A DNA stretch of 64,000 nucleotides, taken from the NCBI GenBank assembly GCA_019235995.1, contig JAFAJV010000108.1, positions 124,001 to 188,000 of the forward strand. The letters are read 5' to 3'. Positions 25,657 through 34,633 of this stretch are shown here, piece after piece. Source of the DNA: Vulcanimicrobiota bacterium (GTDB lineage Bacteria > Vulcanimicrobiota > Vulcanimicrobiia > Vulcanimicrobiales > Vulcanimicrobiaceae). Position 1 is the first letter of the stretch. The number at the start of each line of letters is the position of its first letter. Made by a program: the position numbers and the translations under genes. Below the pieces are notes generated by a model. That model searched no databases. It saw only the letters and a program-made list of their open reading frames with translations, and had not been told where the DNA came from.

Positions 25657-27330
25657 GTGCTGCGTTCGCAAGCCTCGCAAGGCCCCACTCGCGCCGCGAT
25701 CGTCGGCGCGGTCGTAGCGGCCCTTGCGACTTTGCCCGGCTTAGGCGTCGGCACGCTTTGGGATAATAGCGAGACGGCCTATGGTGAGGTCGCTCGCGAG
25801 ATCCTGCTCTCGCACAACTGGATCGTCATGCACCTCAACGGCGTGCCGTACTTCGTGCAGCCGCCGCTCTACTTTTGGGCCGGGGCAGCCTTCTCGCTGC
25901 TGTTCGGTCATCCGACGGCGTTCGCGCTGCGACTTCCGTCGGCGCTGGCGACGATCGCGCTCGCAGCGCTCACCGGCTACGCCGTCGCCCGCCAAGCCGG
26001 AAGCCGGGTCGGCGCGTACGCCGCGGTAATTCTGTCGACGTGTCTGATGCAAACCGTCATCGGCCGGCTCGCGATCATGGACGCGCTGCTGGACGTGGCG
26101 GTCGCGATGACGGTGTTCTGGTGGTTTCGTGGCCTCGAGACGGGCCGCGACCGCTATCATGTCTACGGCTGGATCGCGGCGGGCGGCGGCTTCCTGGCCA
26201 AGGGCCTCGTCGCGCCGGCCGTCGCGTTGCTCGTCGTCGTGCCGTACTATCTCTGGAACCGCCGCTGCGAGCCGACGTCGTTCCCTTCCGCGCGAGCGCT
26301 GATCGTCGGGCTGCTGGCGTTCGTCGTCATTGCGGTGCCGTGGCCGCTCGCTCTGATCGTCCATTACCGGCTGTTCCCGCTGGAAAAGCTGATCGGCGAA
26401 TACACGATCGGCCGCTATACCGGCGTGGTGGAGAACCAATCGGGGCCGGTGTGGTACTACGTGCCCGTAATCATCCTGGGTTTCTTCCCGTGGATCGCAT
26501 TTCTGCCGATGGCCGTCGTCAACGCCGTCGCGCAGCTGCGCAACCGCGTCTCGCAAGACCGGCAGGTCGCGCGGCTCGTGCGGCTCTCCATCGTGTGGAT
26601 CGTGATGCCGCTGCTGTTCTTCAGCTTCGCGCGTACGAAGCTGCCGAACTACGTTGCGCTCGAGTTTCCGGCGCTGGCCGTGCTCACCGCCCTGTACTTC
26701 GAGGCCGTCGTGCGCAGCGCGCGCACGCGGTCGGCCGTGATCTCCGCGGCGATCGTGCCCGTGACGATCGGAGCGCTGGCGCTCGCGATCTGGCTCTTCA
26801 CTCGCAACAACCGTCTCACGGGCGAGGTCGCGCTGGCCGTGCCGCCCCTGCTCGGAATGGCCGTGGCGATCTTCGCCGGCTCACTGCTGACCGCGCTGCT
26901 GGTCGCGCGTCCGAGCCGCGCGCGCGCGGCGCCCTACGCCCTCGCGTTTGCCGCCGTCGTCGGCGCCGACGTGCTGGCCGTCACGGTGCTGCCGCACGCC
27001 GAGGCGTTCAAGCCCGTGCCGCGGCTGGCGGCCGTGATCGAGCGCAACCGTAATCCCGGGGACGTCGTCGCGATCTCGGGCGTTTCGGGCGGGAACGCGC
27101 TGCTGTTTTACACGCAGCCGGTCGTGCGCGTGCTCGCGCCGCCGGGCGGAAGCGATCCGCAGAACGACGGCATGGATCCGCGCGCGGTCATCTGCGACGC
27201 GTCGCGAGCCTGGGTCGTGGTGCCCGCGACGCGGGCGATGCAGGATCCCACGTACGGGCGCGAGCGGCGCGTGGTCGCCGTAGACCGCAAGGCCGCGTTG
27301 CTGCTCTACGACGGCCCGAACTGCCGTTAG
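25657..27330 (+). CDS. PMT/ArnT-family membrane glycosyltransferase
   Basis: The 557-residue protein has about 11-12 membrane segments. The first external loop carries the acidic catalytic motif WDNSETAYGEVAREIL typical of GT83 and related lipid-linked sugar transferases. HLNGVPYFVQPPLYFW and LAIMDALLD are further family blocks, and the C-terminal 100 residues form a soluble periplasmic part. Such enzymes move sugars such as aminoarabinose from polyprenyl phosphate to lipid A or proteins. The acceptor is unknown. The start is GTG 25657. Confidence 0.88.
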   Translation: MLRSQASQGPTRAAIVGAVVAALATLPGLGVGTLWDNSETAYGEVAREILLSHNWIVMHLNGVPYFVQPPLYFWAGAAFSLLFGHPTAFALRLPSALATIALAALTGYAVARQAGSRVGAYAAVILSTCLMQTVIGRLAIMDALLDVAVAMTVFWWFRGLETGRDRYHVYGWIAAGGGFLAKGLVAPAVALLVVVPYYLWNRRCEPTSFPSARALIVGLLAFVVIAVPWPLALIVHYRLFPLEKLIGEYTIGRYTGVVENQSGPVWYYVPVIILGFFPWIAFLPMAVVNAVAQLRNRVSQDRQVARLVRLSIVWIVMPLLFFSFARTKLPNYVALEFPALAVLTALYFEAVVRSARTRSAVISAAIVPVTIGALALAIWLFTRNNRLTGEVALAVPPLLGMAVAIFAGSLLTALLVARPSRARAAPYALAFAAVVGADVLAVTVLPHAEAFKPVPRLAAVIERNRNPGDVVAISGVSGGNALLFYTQPVVRVLAPPGGSDPQNDGMDPRAVICDASRAWVVVPATRAMQDPTYGRERRVVAVDRKAALLLYDGPNCR

Positions 27331-27338
27331 GATCCCGC

Positions 27339-28862
27339 CTAAGGCTTGTAACCCGCTACCTGCGCCTCGGTGACGGCCGAGGCGTGGTTGTTGCCGAGCG
27401 ATCCGCGGATGTAGGTGATGACGTCGGAGATGTCTTTGTTCGAGAGCGTGCCCTTCCACGCGGGCATCTGTCCGTTGTAGGTCTGGCCGTTGACGGAGAT
27501 CGAGCCGTGGAGGCCGCTCACGACGATGCCGATCACCTTGTTGGGATCGCCGGTCACGACCGGATTGTTCGCGAGCGGCGGGAACGTGCCCGGCAGGCCC
27601 TGCCCCTGCGCGCCGTGGCAGCTCGAACAGTTCGAGGCGAACACCTTCACGCCGTTGCCGTTCGTCGCCGAGGCCTGCGTTGACGTCATGCCGGAATTCG
27701 CCGCCGTGACCGTGCCGGGCGAGCCGGCCGCAGGCATCGTCGCCGCCTCCGCGCTCAGTACGACCGATTCCGGCGGCGATGACGGCGCGGCGGCCTGCTT
27801 GATCATCGTCGTCGCCTGCCCGTAGATGGTCAAGCCGATGATGACCACGACGACGATCGTCGCGGCCCACAGCAGCCGAGCTCGCGCGGCGAAGCTGCGC
27901 GTGCGGCTGCGATCCAGCCACGGAAGCAACAGCACGATCAGGAGGAAGATCGTCGGGACGATGATGGTCGCGATGAGCTCCAGGCTGATCGTCAAGGGAC
28001 CGAGGTGGATTTCCGGCGGCACCAGCGCGAGCAGTCCGAAGAGCGACAAGAAATACCACGCCGGATACGGCACGAAGAATTTCGTCGGGTCCGCTTTCGC
28101 GTCGAGATATGGCGGGAATGCGAACGCGAGGAAGCAGATGATGACGAAGACGATGAACGAGAACGCTCCGTCCATGAAGAGCTGATCCGGCCAGAAGGGA
28201 CCGGTCCGGAGCGTGCGACGGTCCTCGACCACGGGTCCGGCGGCGCCGTTATGGCGGAAGATGGCGAGGTGCGCGCCGACGAGCAGCACCAAGACCGCCG
28301 GCATCAACCAGACGTGCAGCCCAAAGAAGCGATTGATCGTCGCGGTTCCCATGGATCCGCCGCCCTGCGCGATGTGCTGCAGCATGGGACCGAGCACCGG
28401 CGCCAGCCCGGTGATGTTCAGCGACACCTGTGAAGCAAAGTAGGCGTCCATGTCCCAGGGGAGCAGGTAGCCCGTGAGCCCGAGAACGAGCGTTACGAGC
28501 AGGAGCAGCACGCCCACGACCCACTGCAGCTCGCGCGGCGACTTGTACGCGCCGAAGATCAGCACTTGCAGCAGGTGCAGGAATACCAGCGCGATCATGG
28601 CGGACGCGCCCCAATAGTGCACGGCCAGCAAGAAGTGCGTGTATGGGTTGAGATAAATCGCGCGCGTCGACTCCCATGCGGTCGCCGCCGAGGGTGCGTA
28701 GAAGAATGTCAGGAAGATACCGGTGACGATCTGCACGATCATCGCGAACAGCGTCGCGCTCCCGAAGACATACCAATAGCTCGCTCCGCCCGGAACGTCT
28801 TCCGTCAGAAAGTCTTTTGCCATGGAGACGAAGCCGGTGCGCTTTTCGATCCAATTCAACAT
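27339..28862 (-). CDS. Cytochrome b fused to a C-terminal cytochrome c domain
   Basis: The 507-residue chain contains a cytochrome b6-type core. Haem ligands are the His pairs in HYWGASAMIALVFLH (14 apart) and HVWLMPAVLVLLVGAH (15 apart, the b6 spacing). A subunit IV-like part follows with PAWYF in place of the quinol-site PEWY, then a tether and a class I cytochrome c with the haem-c motif CSSCH (KVFASNCSSCHGAQGQG) and a Met ligand region (GQMPAW). With the Rieske protein it forms a quinol:cytochrome c reductase. The fusion brings the haem-c electron acceptor onto the same chain. Confidence 0.92.
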   Translation of the reverse strand: MLNWIEKRTGFVSMAKDFLTEDVPGGASYWYVFGSATLFAMIVQIVTGIFLTFFYAPSAATAWESTRAIYLNPYTHFLLAVHYWGASAMIALVFLHLLQVLIFGAYKSPRELQWVVGVLLLLVTLVLGLTGYLLPWDMDAYFASQVSLNITGLAPVLGPMLQHIAQGGGSMGTATINRFFGLHVWLMPAVLVLLVGAHLAIFRHNGAAGPVVEDRRTLRTGPFWPDQLFMDGAFSFIVFVIICFLAFAFPPYLDAKADPTKFFVPYPAWYFLSLFGLLALVPPEIHLGPLTISLELIATIIVPTIFLLIVLLLPWLDRSRTRSFAARARLLWAATIVVVVIIGLTIYGQATTMIKQAAAPSSPPESVVLSAEAATMPAAGSPGTVTAANSGMTSTQASATNGNGVKVFASNCSSCHGAQGQGLPGTFPPLANNPVVTGDPNKVIGIVVSGLHGSISVNGQTYNGQMPAWKGTLSNKDISDVITYIRGSLGNNHASAVTEAQVAGYKP

Positions 28863-28872
28863 GCTGGGTACC

Positions 28873-29520
28873 CTATGCCTGATACGAGACGACGATGCGG
28901 TTCGGCGTGTTCGACTGATAGATGATCCACGTGACCTCGGCGGCGCCGTTGCTTTCGCGCAGCGGGAGCGGATCGAGACCACGCGGCGCGGGGCCCGCGA
29001 TGTGCGTGCCGTCGAACGTGTACTGCGAGCCGTGACAGGGACACATGAAGCGATTCTGCGCGTCGCTCCAGTTGTAGTAGCAGCCGAGATGCGGGCAGAT
29101 CGGGCTGAACACGACAAAGCCCATGGTCACGACCGGATAGTCGACGTCGGCCTTGCCGCCGGGCTGGTTGAAGATGTCGGGGCGCGCCGCTTGGAACTTC
29201 GCCGGATCGACCTTGATGCCCCAACAGTACTCCGGCACGGACTGCTCCGGCAGATACGCGTCGGTGAACTTCAGCGTGAACGTAAGCTTGACGGGCTTGT
29301 CGGTCGCTTTTTGAAGCAGATCCAACTCTTGGCTGGAGAGCGGCGACCAGCTGCCCGCCGATGAGCTCTTCGGCGGGAGCAGCGAGCCGATGATCGGGAT
29401 GGCCAGCACGACACCGACGATGCCGCCGATGCTGATCGTGGCGTTCGCCATGAAGGAGCGCCGGCTAACCTCCAACGGATCGGCGGCGCTATGCGGAGCG
29501 CTCGCGTTCGAATCAGACAA
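28873..29520 (-). CDS. Rieske iron-sulfur protein of the cytochrome bc complex
   Basis: The 215-residue protein has a twin-arginine signal anchor (SRRSFM, residues 19-24, then a hydrophobic segment to about 48) and the Rieske cluster motifs CPHLGC and CPCHGS. It moves electrons from quinol to the cytochrome c domain of the next gene. The Tat signal fits the tatA and tatC genes in the same cluster. The start is TTG at 29518-29520, with GGGAG 8 bases upstream. It lies 10 bases from the cytochrome b-c gene. Confidence 0.94.
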   Translation of the reverse strand: MSDSNASAPHSAADPLEVSRRSFMANATISIGGIVGVVLAIPIIGSLLPPKSSSAGSWSPLSSQELDLLQKATDKPVKLTFTLKFTDAYLPEQSVPEYCWGIKVDPAKFQAARPDIFNQPGGKADVDYPVVTMGFVVFSPICPHLGCYYNWSDAQNRFMCPCHGSQYTFDGTHIAGPAPRGLDPLPLRESNGAAEVTWIIYQSNTPNRIVVSYQA

Positions 29521-29640
29521 GTCGTTTCTCCCAGAAGAGCCAGGCGATGGGTCGCAGCCTCATTTGGCATGATTGTAAACCCGCCCTCCACGCGCCCGCC
29601 AGGACGTAACTCTGAGCTACGGTGGCCTCCGGAGTCGAGA

Positions 29641-30474
29641 TCAGACCTTATAGCTGTGCAGGCCCGAAATCCAAATATTGACTCCGAGGTAGCAGAAAAT
29701 GATGGACACGAAGCCGATGACGCTGACCCAATTGGTGCGCAAGCCTCGCCAGGCGTGCCGCGTGTGCAGGTGCATGTACGCGAGGTAGATGATCCACGAA
29801 AACAGCGCCGCGGTCTCCTTCGGATCCCACTGCCAGTAGGCACCCCACGCCTCTTTGGCCCACATCGCGCCCGTGATGATGCCGATCGAGATGAGCGGCA
29901 GGCCGATCGCGACGGCGCGATAGACGATCATATCGAGCTGGGGCAGGGTCGGCAGAGCGGCCAGCCAGGCCGCGATGGGAGTGCCCGGACGCGCCGGCGC
30001 CGCGTAGTACTTCAGCAGATAGATGCACGAGAACACGAATGCCACGAGAAACGCCGCGTAGGACGAGACGACGATCGGCACGTGGATCTTAGCCCAATAG
30101 GATTGGAGCGACGGCACCGGCGGCATCGTCCCCTCGTACCAGGTCACGCCGTAGGCGAGGAAGATCGCGGCGAGCGTGAGCACGAAGCCGCCCGCAAACC
30201 AGAGCCGATAGCGAAACGCGAATCCGATGTAGATCGCGACCGACATCGCCGAGAACAGCGACAGCGATCCGTAGAGGTTCAACAGCGGCCACACTCCCGT
30301 GAGCTCGAAGCGGACGGCCAGCTGGACGAATTGGGCGACGCAGCCGATGATCGCGAGCGGAATGCCGACGTCGCGAAGCCAGGTCACGCGCGAGAAGAAG
30401 TAGACCAGCAGCGCGAGGGCGCCGAGCGTGTACGCGCCGAGTGCTACGGCAATCAGGGCTTCGTCGGGCGCCAT
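29641..30474 (-). CDS. ccsA: Cytochrome c biogenesis protein CcsA/ResC
   Basis: The 277-residue membrane protein (about eight segments) carries the haem-handling motif WGAYWQWDPKE characteristic of CcsA/ResC, plus flanking histidines in the family positions. With ResB it exports haem and attaches it to CxxCH cysteines in System II maturation. The likely substrate is the cytochrome c domain encoded next door. The start is ATG 30474, overlapping resB by 22 bases. A 120-bp gap follows before the Rieske gene, with no other gene visible. Confidence 0.93.
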   Translation of the reverse strand: MAPDEALIAVALGAYTLGALALLVYFFSRVTWLRDVGIPLAIIGCVAQFVQLAVRFELTGVWPLLNLYGSLSLFSAMSVAIYIGFAFRYRLWFAGGFVLTLAAIFLAYGVTWYEGTMPPVPSLQSYWAKIHVPIVVSSYAAFLVAFVFSCIYLLKYYAAPARPGTPIAAWLAALPTLPQLDMIVYRAVAIGLPLISIGIITGAMWAKEAWGAYWQWDPKETAALFSWIIYLAYMHLHTRHAWRGLRTNWVSVIGFVSIIFCYLGVNIWISGLHSYKV

Positions 30475-31811
30475 GAGCCCTCCAAAGATACCATCAAACG
30501 CGAGAACTCGCCCTGAAAAACGTCGTAACCTTTGACGGTCGTGGCGGCCGCGCCGATCCGCGAGCGGTTCGGGCCATCCTCGTCCACCCGCAGGTAGATC
30601 CGCGCGGGTAACAGGTAAAACGAGATGACGAGGCCGGCGAGCAGCACGAAGGCGCCTATCCCGACGAGCGGAACGCCGGGGTCGTTGCGGTACTGAAAGC
30701 CGCTGTACAGGACGTAGCGCTCCGGGACGACGCGCCAGCCGTCGCCGACGTCGATCCACGTGCGCAGCGGCACGAGCGCCTCGCCGAGCGCCGCACCGGC
30801 CTGGGAGACCGCCAGGACGACGGCCGGATCGTTGACGCGCGGGTCTGCGGTCGGCATGCCGCTCTGCTTGTCGACAGTCGGCGCGAAGCGATCGTAGAGC
30901 ACGCTGCGCTGCGTCCCGGGTAAGTCGAGCGATTCCCCCTCGACGTACGTGCGGTTCGACAACGCCGCGTCACGCTTGCCGTTTCGCATCACCACAAAGC
31001 GCATTCCGAAGCCGTAGCTGGCCTGGTAATACAGCGTCCCGTCGATATTGATCGGGTGATTGACGCGCACGGTCATCGCCTTGGGCATGCCGTCGTTGCC
31101 GGTTACCGTTACGCGCGAGACGTAGTCGACGGGCTGGTAAACCATGCCGCTCTTCGTCATGATCGGCGCGATTCGGTACGCGAAGTCGTCGAGCCGAATC
31201 AACGCGCGGGTCTGCGCCACCTGGGCGGTCTCGCCGCGCAGGATGGCGAGCTCACCGGAGAAGCCGCGAGCCCAGTAGAGCGTCGTTCCCGCCGCGATGA
31301 TGACGAAGCCGGCATGCGCGACGAGCACGCCCCGCCGCGCCCAGTCGTGCCTATCGGCGAAGCTCCACTCGGTGCCGCCGAAAACGCGCTCGCGAACCCG
31401 CCAGCCGCGCGAGGCGAAGAACTGCTCGAGCCGGCGCCGAGCGTCCGCGGCCGGCATCGCAACGTCGAACGTCGCGTGGAGCGGAATTTTCTCGACGTTG
31501 ACCGGGCGCAGCGGCGGGAGCCGCGCCGGGATGACGCGCTTGAACGTGCAGACCGCGAGCGAGAGCAAGAGGAGACCGATGATCCCGACGGACCACGGCG
31601 AGTGATAGATGTTGTCGAAGTCGAGCCGCAGGATGGCGCGCGCGACCGGCGCCGCATAGGCTTGCATGTACGCGCTCGGATCTTGGCCCTGATCGACGAC
31701 CACCCCGATTAGCGTGAGGATCCCCCACACGACGAAGAGCGAAACGGCGAACAACACGTTGCCGAACGTACGCACGAAGTCGGCGTACGCGTCGCGTATC
31801 GCGGCGGTCAC
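30453..31811 (-). CDS. resB: ResB/Ccs1 cytochrome c biogenesis protein
   Basis: The 452-residue protein shows ResB architecture: three N-terminal membrane segments, a large external domain and a C-terminal segment (VGIGAFVLLAGLVISFYLL). Typical blocks are FGNVLFAVSLFVVWGILTLIG, FASRGWRVRER and LYYQASYGFGM. It is the partner of CcsA in System II. The start is GTG 31811, overlapping the tatC stop as GTGA. Confidence 0.92.
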   Translation of the reverse strand: MTAAIRDAYADFVRTFGNVLFAVSLFVVWGILTLIGVVVDQGQDPSAYMQAYAAPVARAILRLDFDNIYHSPWSVGIIGLLLLSLAVCTFKRVIPARLPPLRPVNVEKIPLHATFDVAMPAADARRRLEQFFASRGWRVRERVFGGTEWSFADRHDWARRGVLVAHAGFVIIAAGTTLYWARGFSGELAILRGETAQVAQTRALIRLDDFAYRIAPIMTKSGMVYQPVDYVSRVTVTGNDGMPKAMTVRVNHPINIDGTLYYQASYGFGMRFVVMRNGKRDAALSNRTYVEGESLDLPGTQRSVLYDRFAPTVDKQSGMPTADPRVNDPAVVLAVSQAGAALGEALVPLRTWIDVGDGWRVVPERYVLYSGFQYRNDPGVPLVGIGAFVLLAGLVISFYLLPARIYLRVDEDGPNRSRIGAAATTVKGYDVFQGEFSRLMVSLEGSWRPTKP

Positions 31812-32590
31812 GAAGTCGTGCTGAGCCGATCGAACGACCAGCGGCGCTCGAGCGGCAGGATCACCCAGATCGAGAGCTCGTAGAGCGCGTACATCGGCAC
31901 CGCGAGCAGCGCCATCGTCAGCGGGTTGCCGTCGGGCGCCGCGATGCCGCCGGCGACGAAGAAGCCGAAGAGCGCGTGGCGCCGGTAGCGCATCAGCGCG
32001 CTCGAGCTCACGATCCCGAGCCGGGCGAGGCCGACGAGCACGATCGGCGTCTGGAAGACGATCGCGAACAGCGCGAACAGCACGATGACGAAATTCAAGG
32101 TCGAGGCGACGCCGAACGTGGGCGTCGCGACGGCGTCGGTGATGCGGATCAGCGCGGCGATCACGCGCGGGATCACGACGAAGTGCGCGAAGGCGATGCC
32201 TGCGGCTGCCAGCAGAAACGACGGGAGAATGAACGCGTAGACCATGCGCCGCGTGCGCGGATGGATCGCCGGCACGACGAAGAGCCAGAGCTGCTGCAGC
32301 AGGATCGGCAACCCGATGACTATTCCGCCGACCACGGAGAACTTGAATTCCGTGAAGATAACGTCGGCGGGCCCGAACGCATGCAGCTGGATCCCCCCGA
32401 AGTATTCGCGCATCATCCAGCGGATGACGAACTGCGACGGCCAGAAGAGCAGCACGGCGATGACGCCGACCGTCGCGATCGCGATGAGTAGACGATTACG
32501 GAGCTCCCGCAGGTGCTCCGTGAACGGCATCTCCTTCTGGTCCCACGCCGTCTCATCGTCGGCGTTTCGCGGCGGGCGCTGCGCCAGCAT
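31808..32590 (-). CDS. tatC: Sec-independent protein translocase TatC
   Basis: The 260-residue protein has six membrane segments and the TatC signature near the N-terminus (MPFTEHLRELRNRLL), where the conserved Glu and Arg residues bind the twin-arginine signal. It also has FSVVGGIVIGLPILLQQLWLF. With TatA it exports folded proteins; the Rieske protein in the same operon is an obvious client. It follows tatA by 18 bases. Confidence 0.95.
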   Translation of the reverse strand: MLAQRPPRNADDETAWDQKEMPFTEHLRELRNRLLIAIATVGVIAVLLFWPSQFVIRWMMREYFGGIQLHAFGPADVIFTEFKFSVVGGIVIGLPILLQQLWLFVVPAIHPRTRRMVYAFILPSFLLAAAGIAFAHFVVIPRVIAALIRITDAVATPTFGVASTLNFVIVLFALFAIVFQTPIVLVGLARLGIVSSSALMRYRRHALFGFFVAGGIAAPDGNPLTMALLAVPMYALYELSIWVILPLERRWSFDRLSTTS

Positions 32591-32608
32591 CGTGCGCGGT
32601 TCGCGCCG

Positions 32609-32911
32609 CTACGAGCTCGGCGTGCCGCTTCCGGGCGTGGGCGGCGGAACGGCTTCGCCCGAGATCGAGCCGATCTCGACGTTGTCCATCACGTCGGCGT
32701 TCGCTTGGGCGGCTCTCTGGCGGGCCTGTTCGCGCGCCTTGGCGGCGGCTTCGTCGGCCTCGGCCTGTCCCGCGAGGAACTCCTTTTTCGCCTGACCCGC
32801 GCTGCGCGCGAGCTTCGGCAGCTTTTCCGCTCCGAACAGCAGCGCACCGACGACGAGTATGCCGATGATGATCGGCGCGTCGATGATTGCGAGAAGCGGG
32901 TGTACGGTCAT
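32609..32911 (-). CDS. tatA: Twin-arginine translocase subunit TatA/TatB
   Basis: The 100-residue protein has one N-terminal membrane helix (IDAPIIIGILVVGALLFG), the hinge motif FGAEKLPKLARS and an amphipathic helix with a charged Ala-rich tail. It forms the pore-like component of the Tat system with TatC. Only one TatA-type gene is present here, so it may serve both TatA and TatB roles. The start overlaps the polyprenyl synthase stop as ATGA. Confidence 0.93.
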   Translation of the reverse strand: MTVHPLLAIIDAPIIIGILVVGALLFGAEKLPKLARSAGQAKKEFLAGQAEADEAAAKAREQARQRAAQANADVMDNVEIGSISGEAVPPPTPGSGTPSS

Positions 32912-33870
32912 GATGCAAGGGCCTCCGTGAGTTTCACAAGCTCTCTTTTCGCCGCGCCGTCCTCAATCGGCTCTAAAGCGGTCTTGGCCCCGGCGACGAA
33001 GCGAGCGATCTGCTCGCGGGTTGCAGCCACTCCGCCCTCCCGCCCGATCGCTTCGACGATGGCCGGGATCGCGTCGTTGGCGCCGGCGTCGTAAAAACGG
33101 CGAACCAGCGAGCGGAAGTCTCCGTTGCCCGCGGCGAGAGCGGCGATCAGCGGCAGCGTCGTCTTGCGCTCCGTGAGGTCGTTTGCCGCGGGCTTGCCGA
33201 GCGAGCGTTCGTCGGCCGTGACGTCCAACAGGTCGTCGCGCATTTGAAACGCCACGCCGAACGCCTCTCCGAACCGTTGTAAAGCCGCGATTTGGCGCGG
33301 GCCGCCGCCTCCCATGATCGCGCCGCACGTGGCCGAGGCGGCGAAGAGCGAGGCGGTCTTCTTGCGCGCGATCTCGACGTACGTCTCGATCGGAAGGTCG
33401 AGGTTTCCCAGCGCCTGCAGCTGCAGCACCTCGCCGTCGCAGATATCGGCCAGCGTCGCGGAGAGCACGTTGGGAATCGGGTGCGGATAGTTCAGCGTCA
33501 CGTTCTTGAAAATCCAGGCGAACAGGTAGTCGCCGGCGAGCACGCTCACGCGGTTTCCGTAGTCGACCGCCGTCGCATTGACGCCGCGGCGCGTCTGCGC
33601 GTTGTCGACGACGTCGTCGTGAACCAGGGTCGCGACGTGAATGAGCTCCATGTACGCCGCGAGATGCACGTGGTCGGCATAGTTGCCGCCGCATGCCTCG
33701 GCGGAGAGCAGCGTGATGCGCGGGCGCAGCCGTTTCCCGCCCGCCGCCAGCATCCGCTTGATGGCCTCGGTGATGACGGGATTGTCGGTGGAGAACGAGG
33801 CGCGGAAAAACCGTTCGACAACCGCGTGCAGATCGTCGTAGGTGTCGTGCGCGGAGTCCGCCAGGCTCAC
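32908..33870 (-). CDS. Polyprenyl diphosphate synthase (quinone side chain)
   Basis: The 320-residue trans-prenyltransferase has both aspartate-rich motifs: the first as LVHDDVVDNAQTRRG and the second as FQMRDDLLDVTAD, along with the substrate-binding GGKRLRPRI. It condenses isopentenyl diphosphate units. Its position next to the MenG/UbiE methylase points to the quinone tail rather than carotenoids. The start is GTG 33870, coupled to the methylase stop as GTGA. Confidence 0.93.
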   Translation of the reverse strand: MSLADSAHDTYDDLHAVVERFFRASFSTDNPVITEAIKRMLAAGGKRLRPRITLLSAEACGGNYADHVHLAAYMELIHVATLVHDDVVDNAQTRRGVNATAVDYGNRVSVLAGDYLFAWIFKNVTLNYPHPIPNVLSATLADICDGEVLQLQALGNLDLPIETYVEIARKKTASLFAASATCGAIMGGGGPRQIAALQRFGEAFGVAFQMRDDLLDVTADERSLGKPAANDLTERKTTLPLIAALAAGNGDFRSLVRRFYDAGANDAIPAIVEAIGREGGVAATREQIARFVAGAKTALEPIEDGAAKRELVKLTEALAS

Positions 33871-34568
33871 GGCTTCGTCCCGTAGTGAACAGCGATCGCG
33901 CCCCCCATGAGCGGCAGGTAGCCGGCATCCGCGAAACCGGCGCGGGCGAAGCGGTTGCGCAGCTCCGGCGCGTTCGGATGATGCGTGAGGGAGTTCGGCA
34001 GATACGAATACGCCATGCGCGAGCCGCCCACGATCCCGCCGACGAGCGGCACGATGCGGTAGAAATAGAGATCGAAGATCCGCTTGAACGCGCGGTTCGG
34101 CGCCTTGCTGACGTCGAGGTTCACGAAGCGGGCGCCGGGACGCAGCACGCGCAAGATCTCCCGCAGCGTCACGTCGACGTCGACGACGTTGCGCAGCGAG
34201 AATCCCATGGTCGCTCCGTCGAACGCGTCGGCGGCGAAGGGCATCGCCATGACGTCGCCCTGCACGAACGCTGCGACTCGGCGCGCCGTGTGGGCGCGCC
34301 GCCGCGCGCGATCGAGCATCGGCGTGCAGAAGTCGATGCCCGTCACCTCGAGCGACGGCTGGACGCGCAGGAGATGAAGGACGAGGTCGCCCGTTCCGCA
34401 GCAGCAGTCGAGGATTCGCGCGCCCGGCCGCGGCGCGAGCAGCGCGATCGTGCGCCGCCGCCAGCGCCCGTCGAGACCGCCGGTCAGCACGCGGTTCGTC
34501 AAGTCGTAGCGGGGCGCGATGGACGCGAACATCTCGCGCACGAAGCCGCCCTTCGCCGTACTATCCAT
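33867..34568 (-). CDS. menG: Demethylmenaquinone/ubiquinone C-methyltransferase
   Basis: The 233-residue SAM-dependent methylase matches MenG/UbiE: MFASIAPRYDLTNRVLTGG, ILDCCCGTGDL (SAM site), MPFAADAFDGATMGFSLRNV and the C-terminal GGSRMAYSYLPNSL. It adds the ring methyl to demethylmenaquinone or the ubiquinone precursor. It is the first gene of the respiratory operon that runs to 27339. The start is ATG 34568; the upstream extension of the frame has no methylase similarity. Confidence 0.93.
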   Translation of the reverse strand: MDSTAKGGFVREMFASIAPRYDLTNRVLTGGLDGRWRRRTIALLAPRPGARILDCCCGTGDLVLHLLRVQPSLEVTGIDFCTPMLDRARRRAHTARRVAAFVQGDVMAMPFAADAFDGATMGFSLRNVVDVDVTLREILRVLRPGARFVNLDVSKAPNRAFKRIFDLYFYRIVPLVGGIVGGSRMAYSYLPNSLTHHPNAPELRNRFARAGFADAGYLPLMGGAIAVHYGTKP

Positions 34569-34633
34569 TGCTGTTCGGGCTGCTTCCAAACGCCGGGCCG
34601 GGCTCCCCCTGGGCGCGGCCGTCTTTTGTCGTG

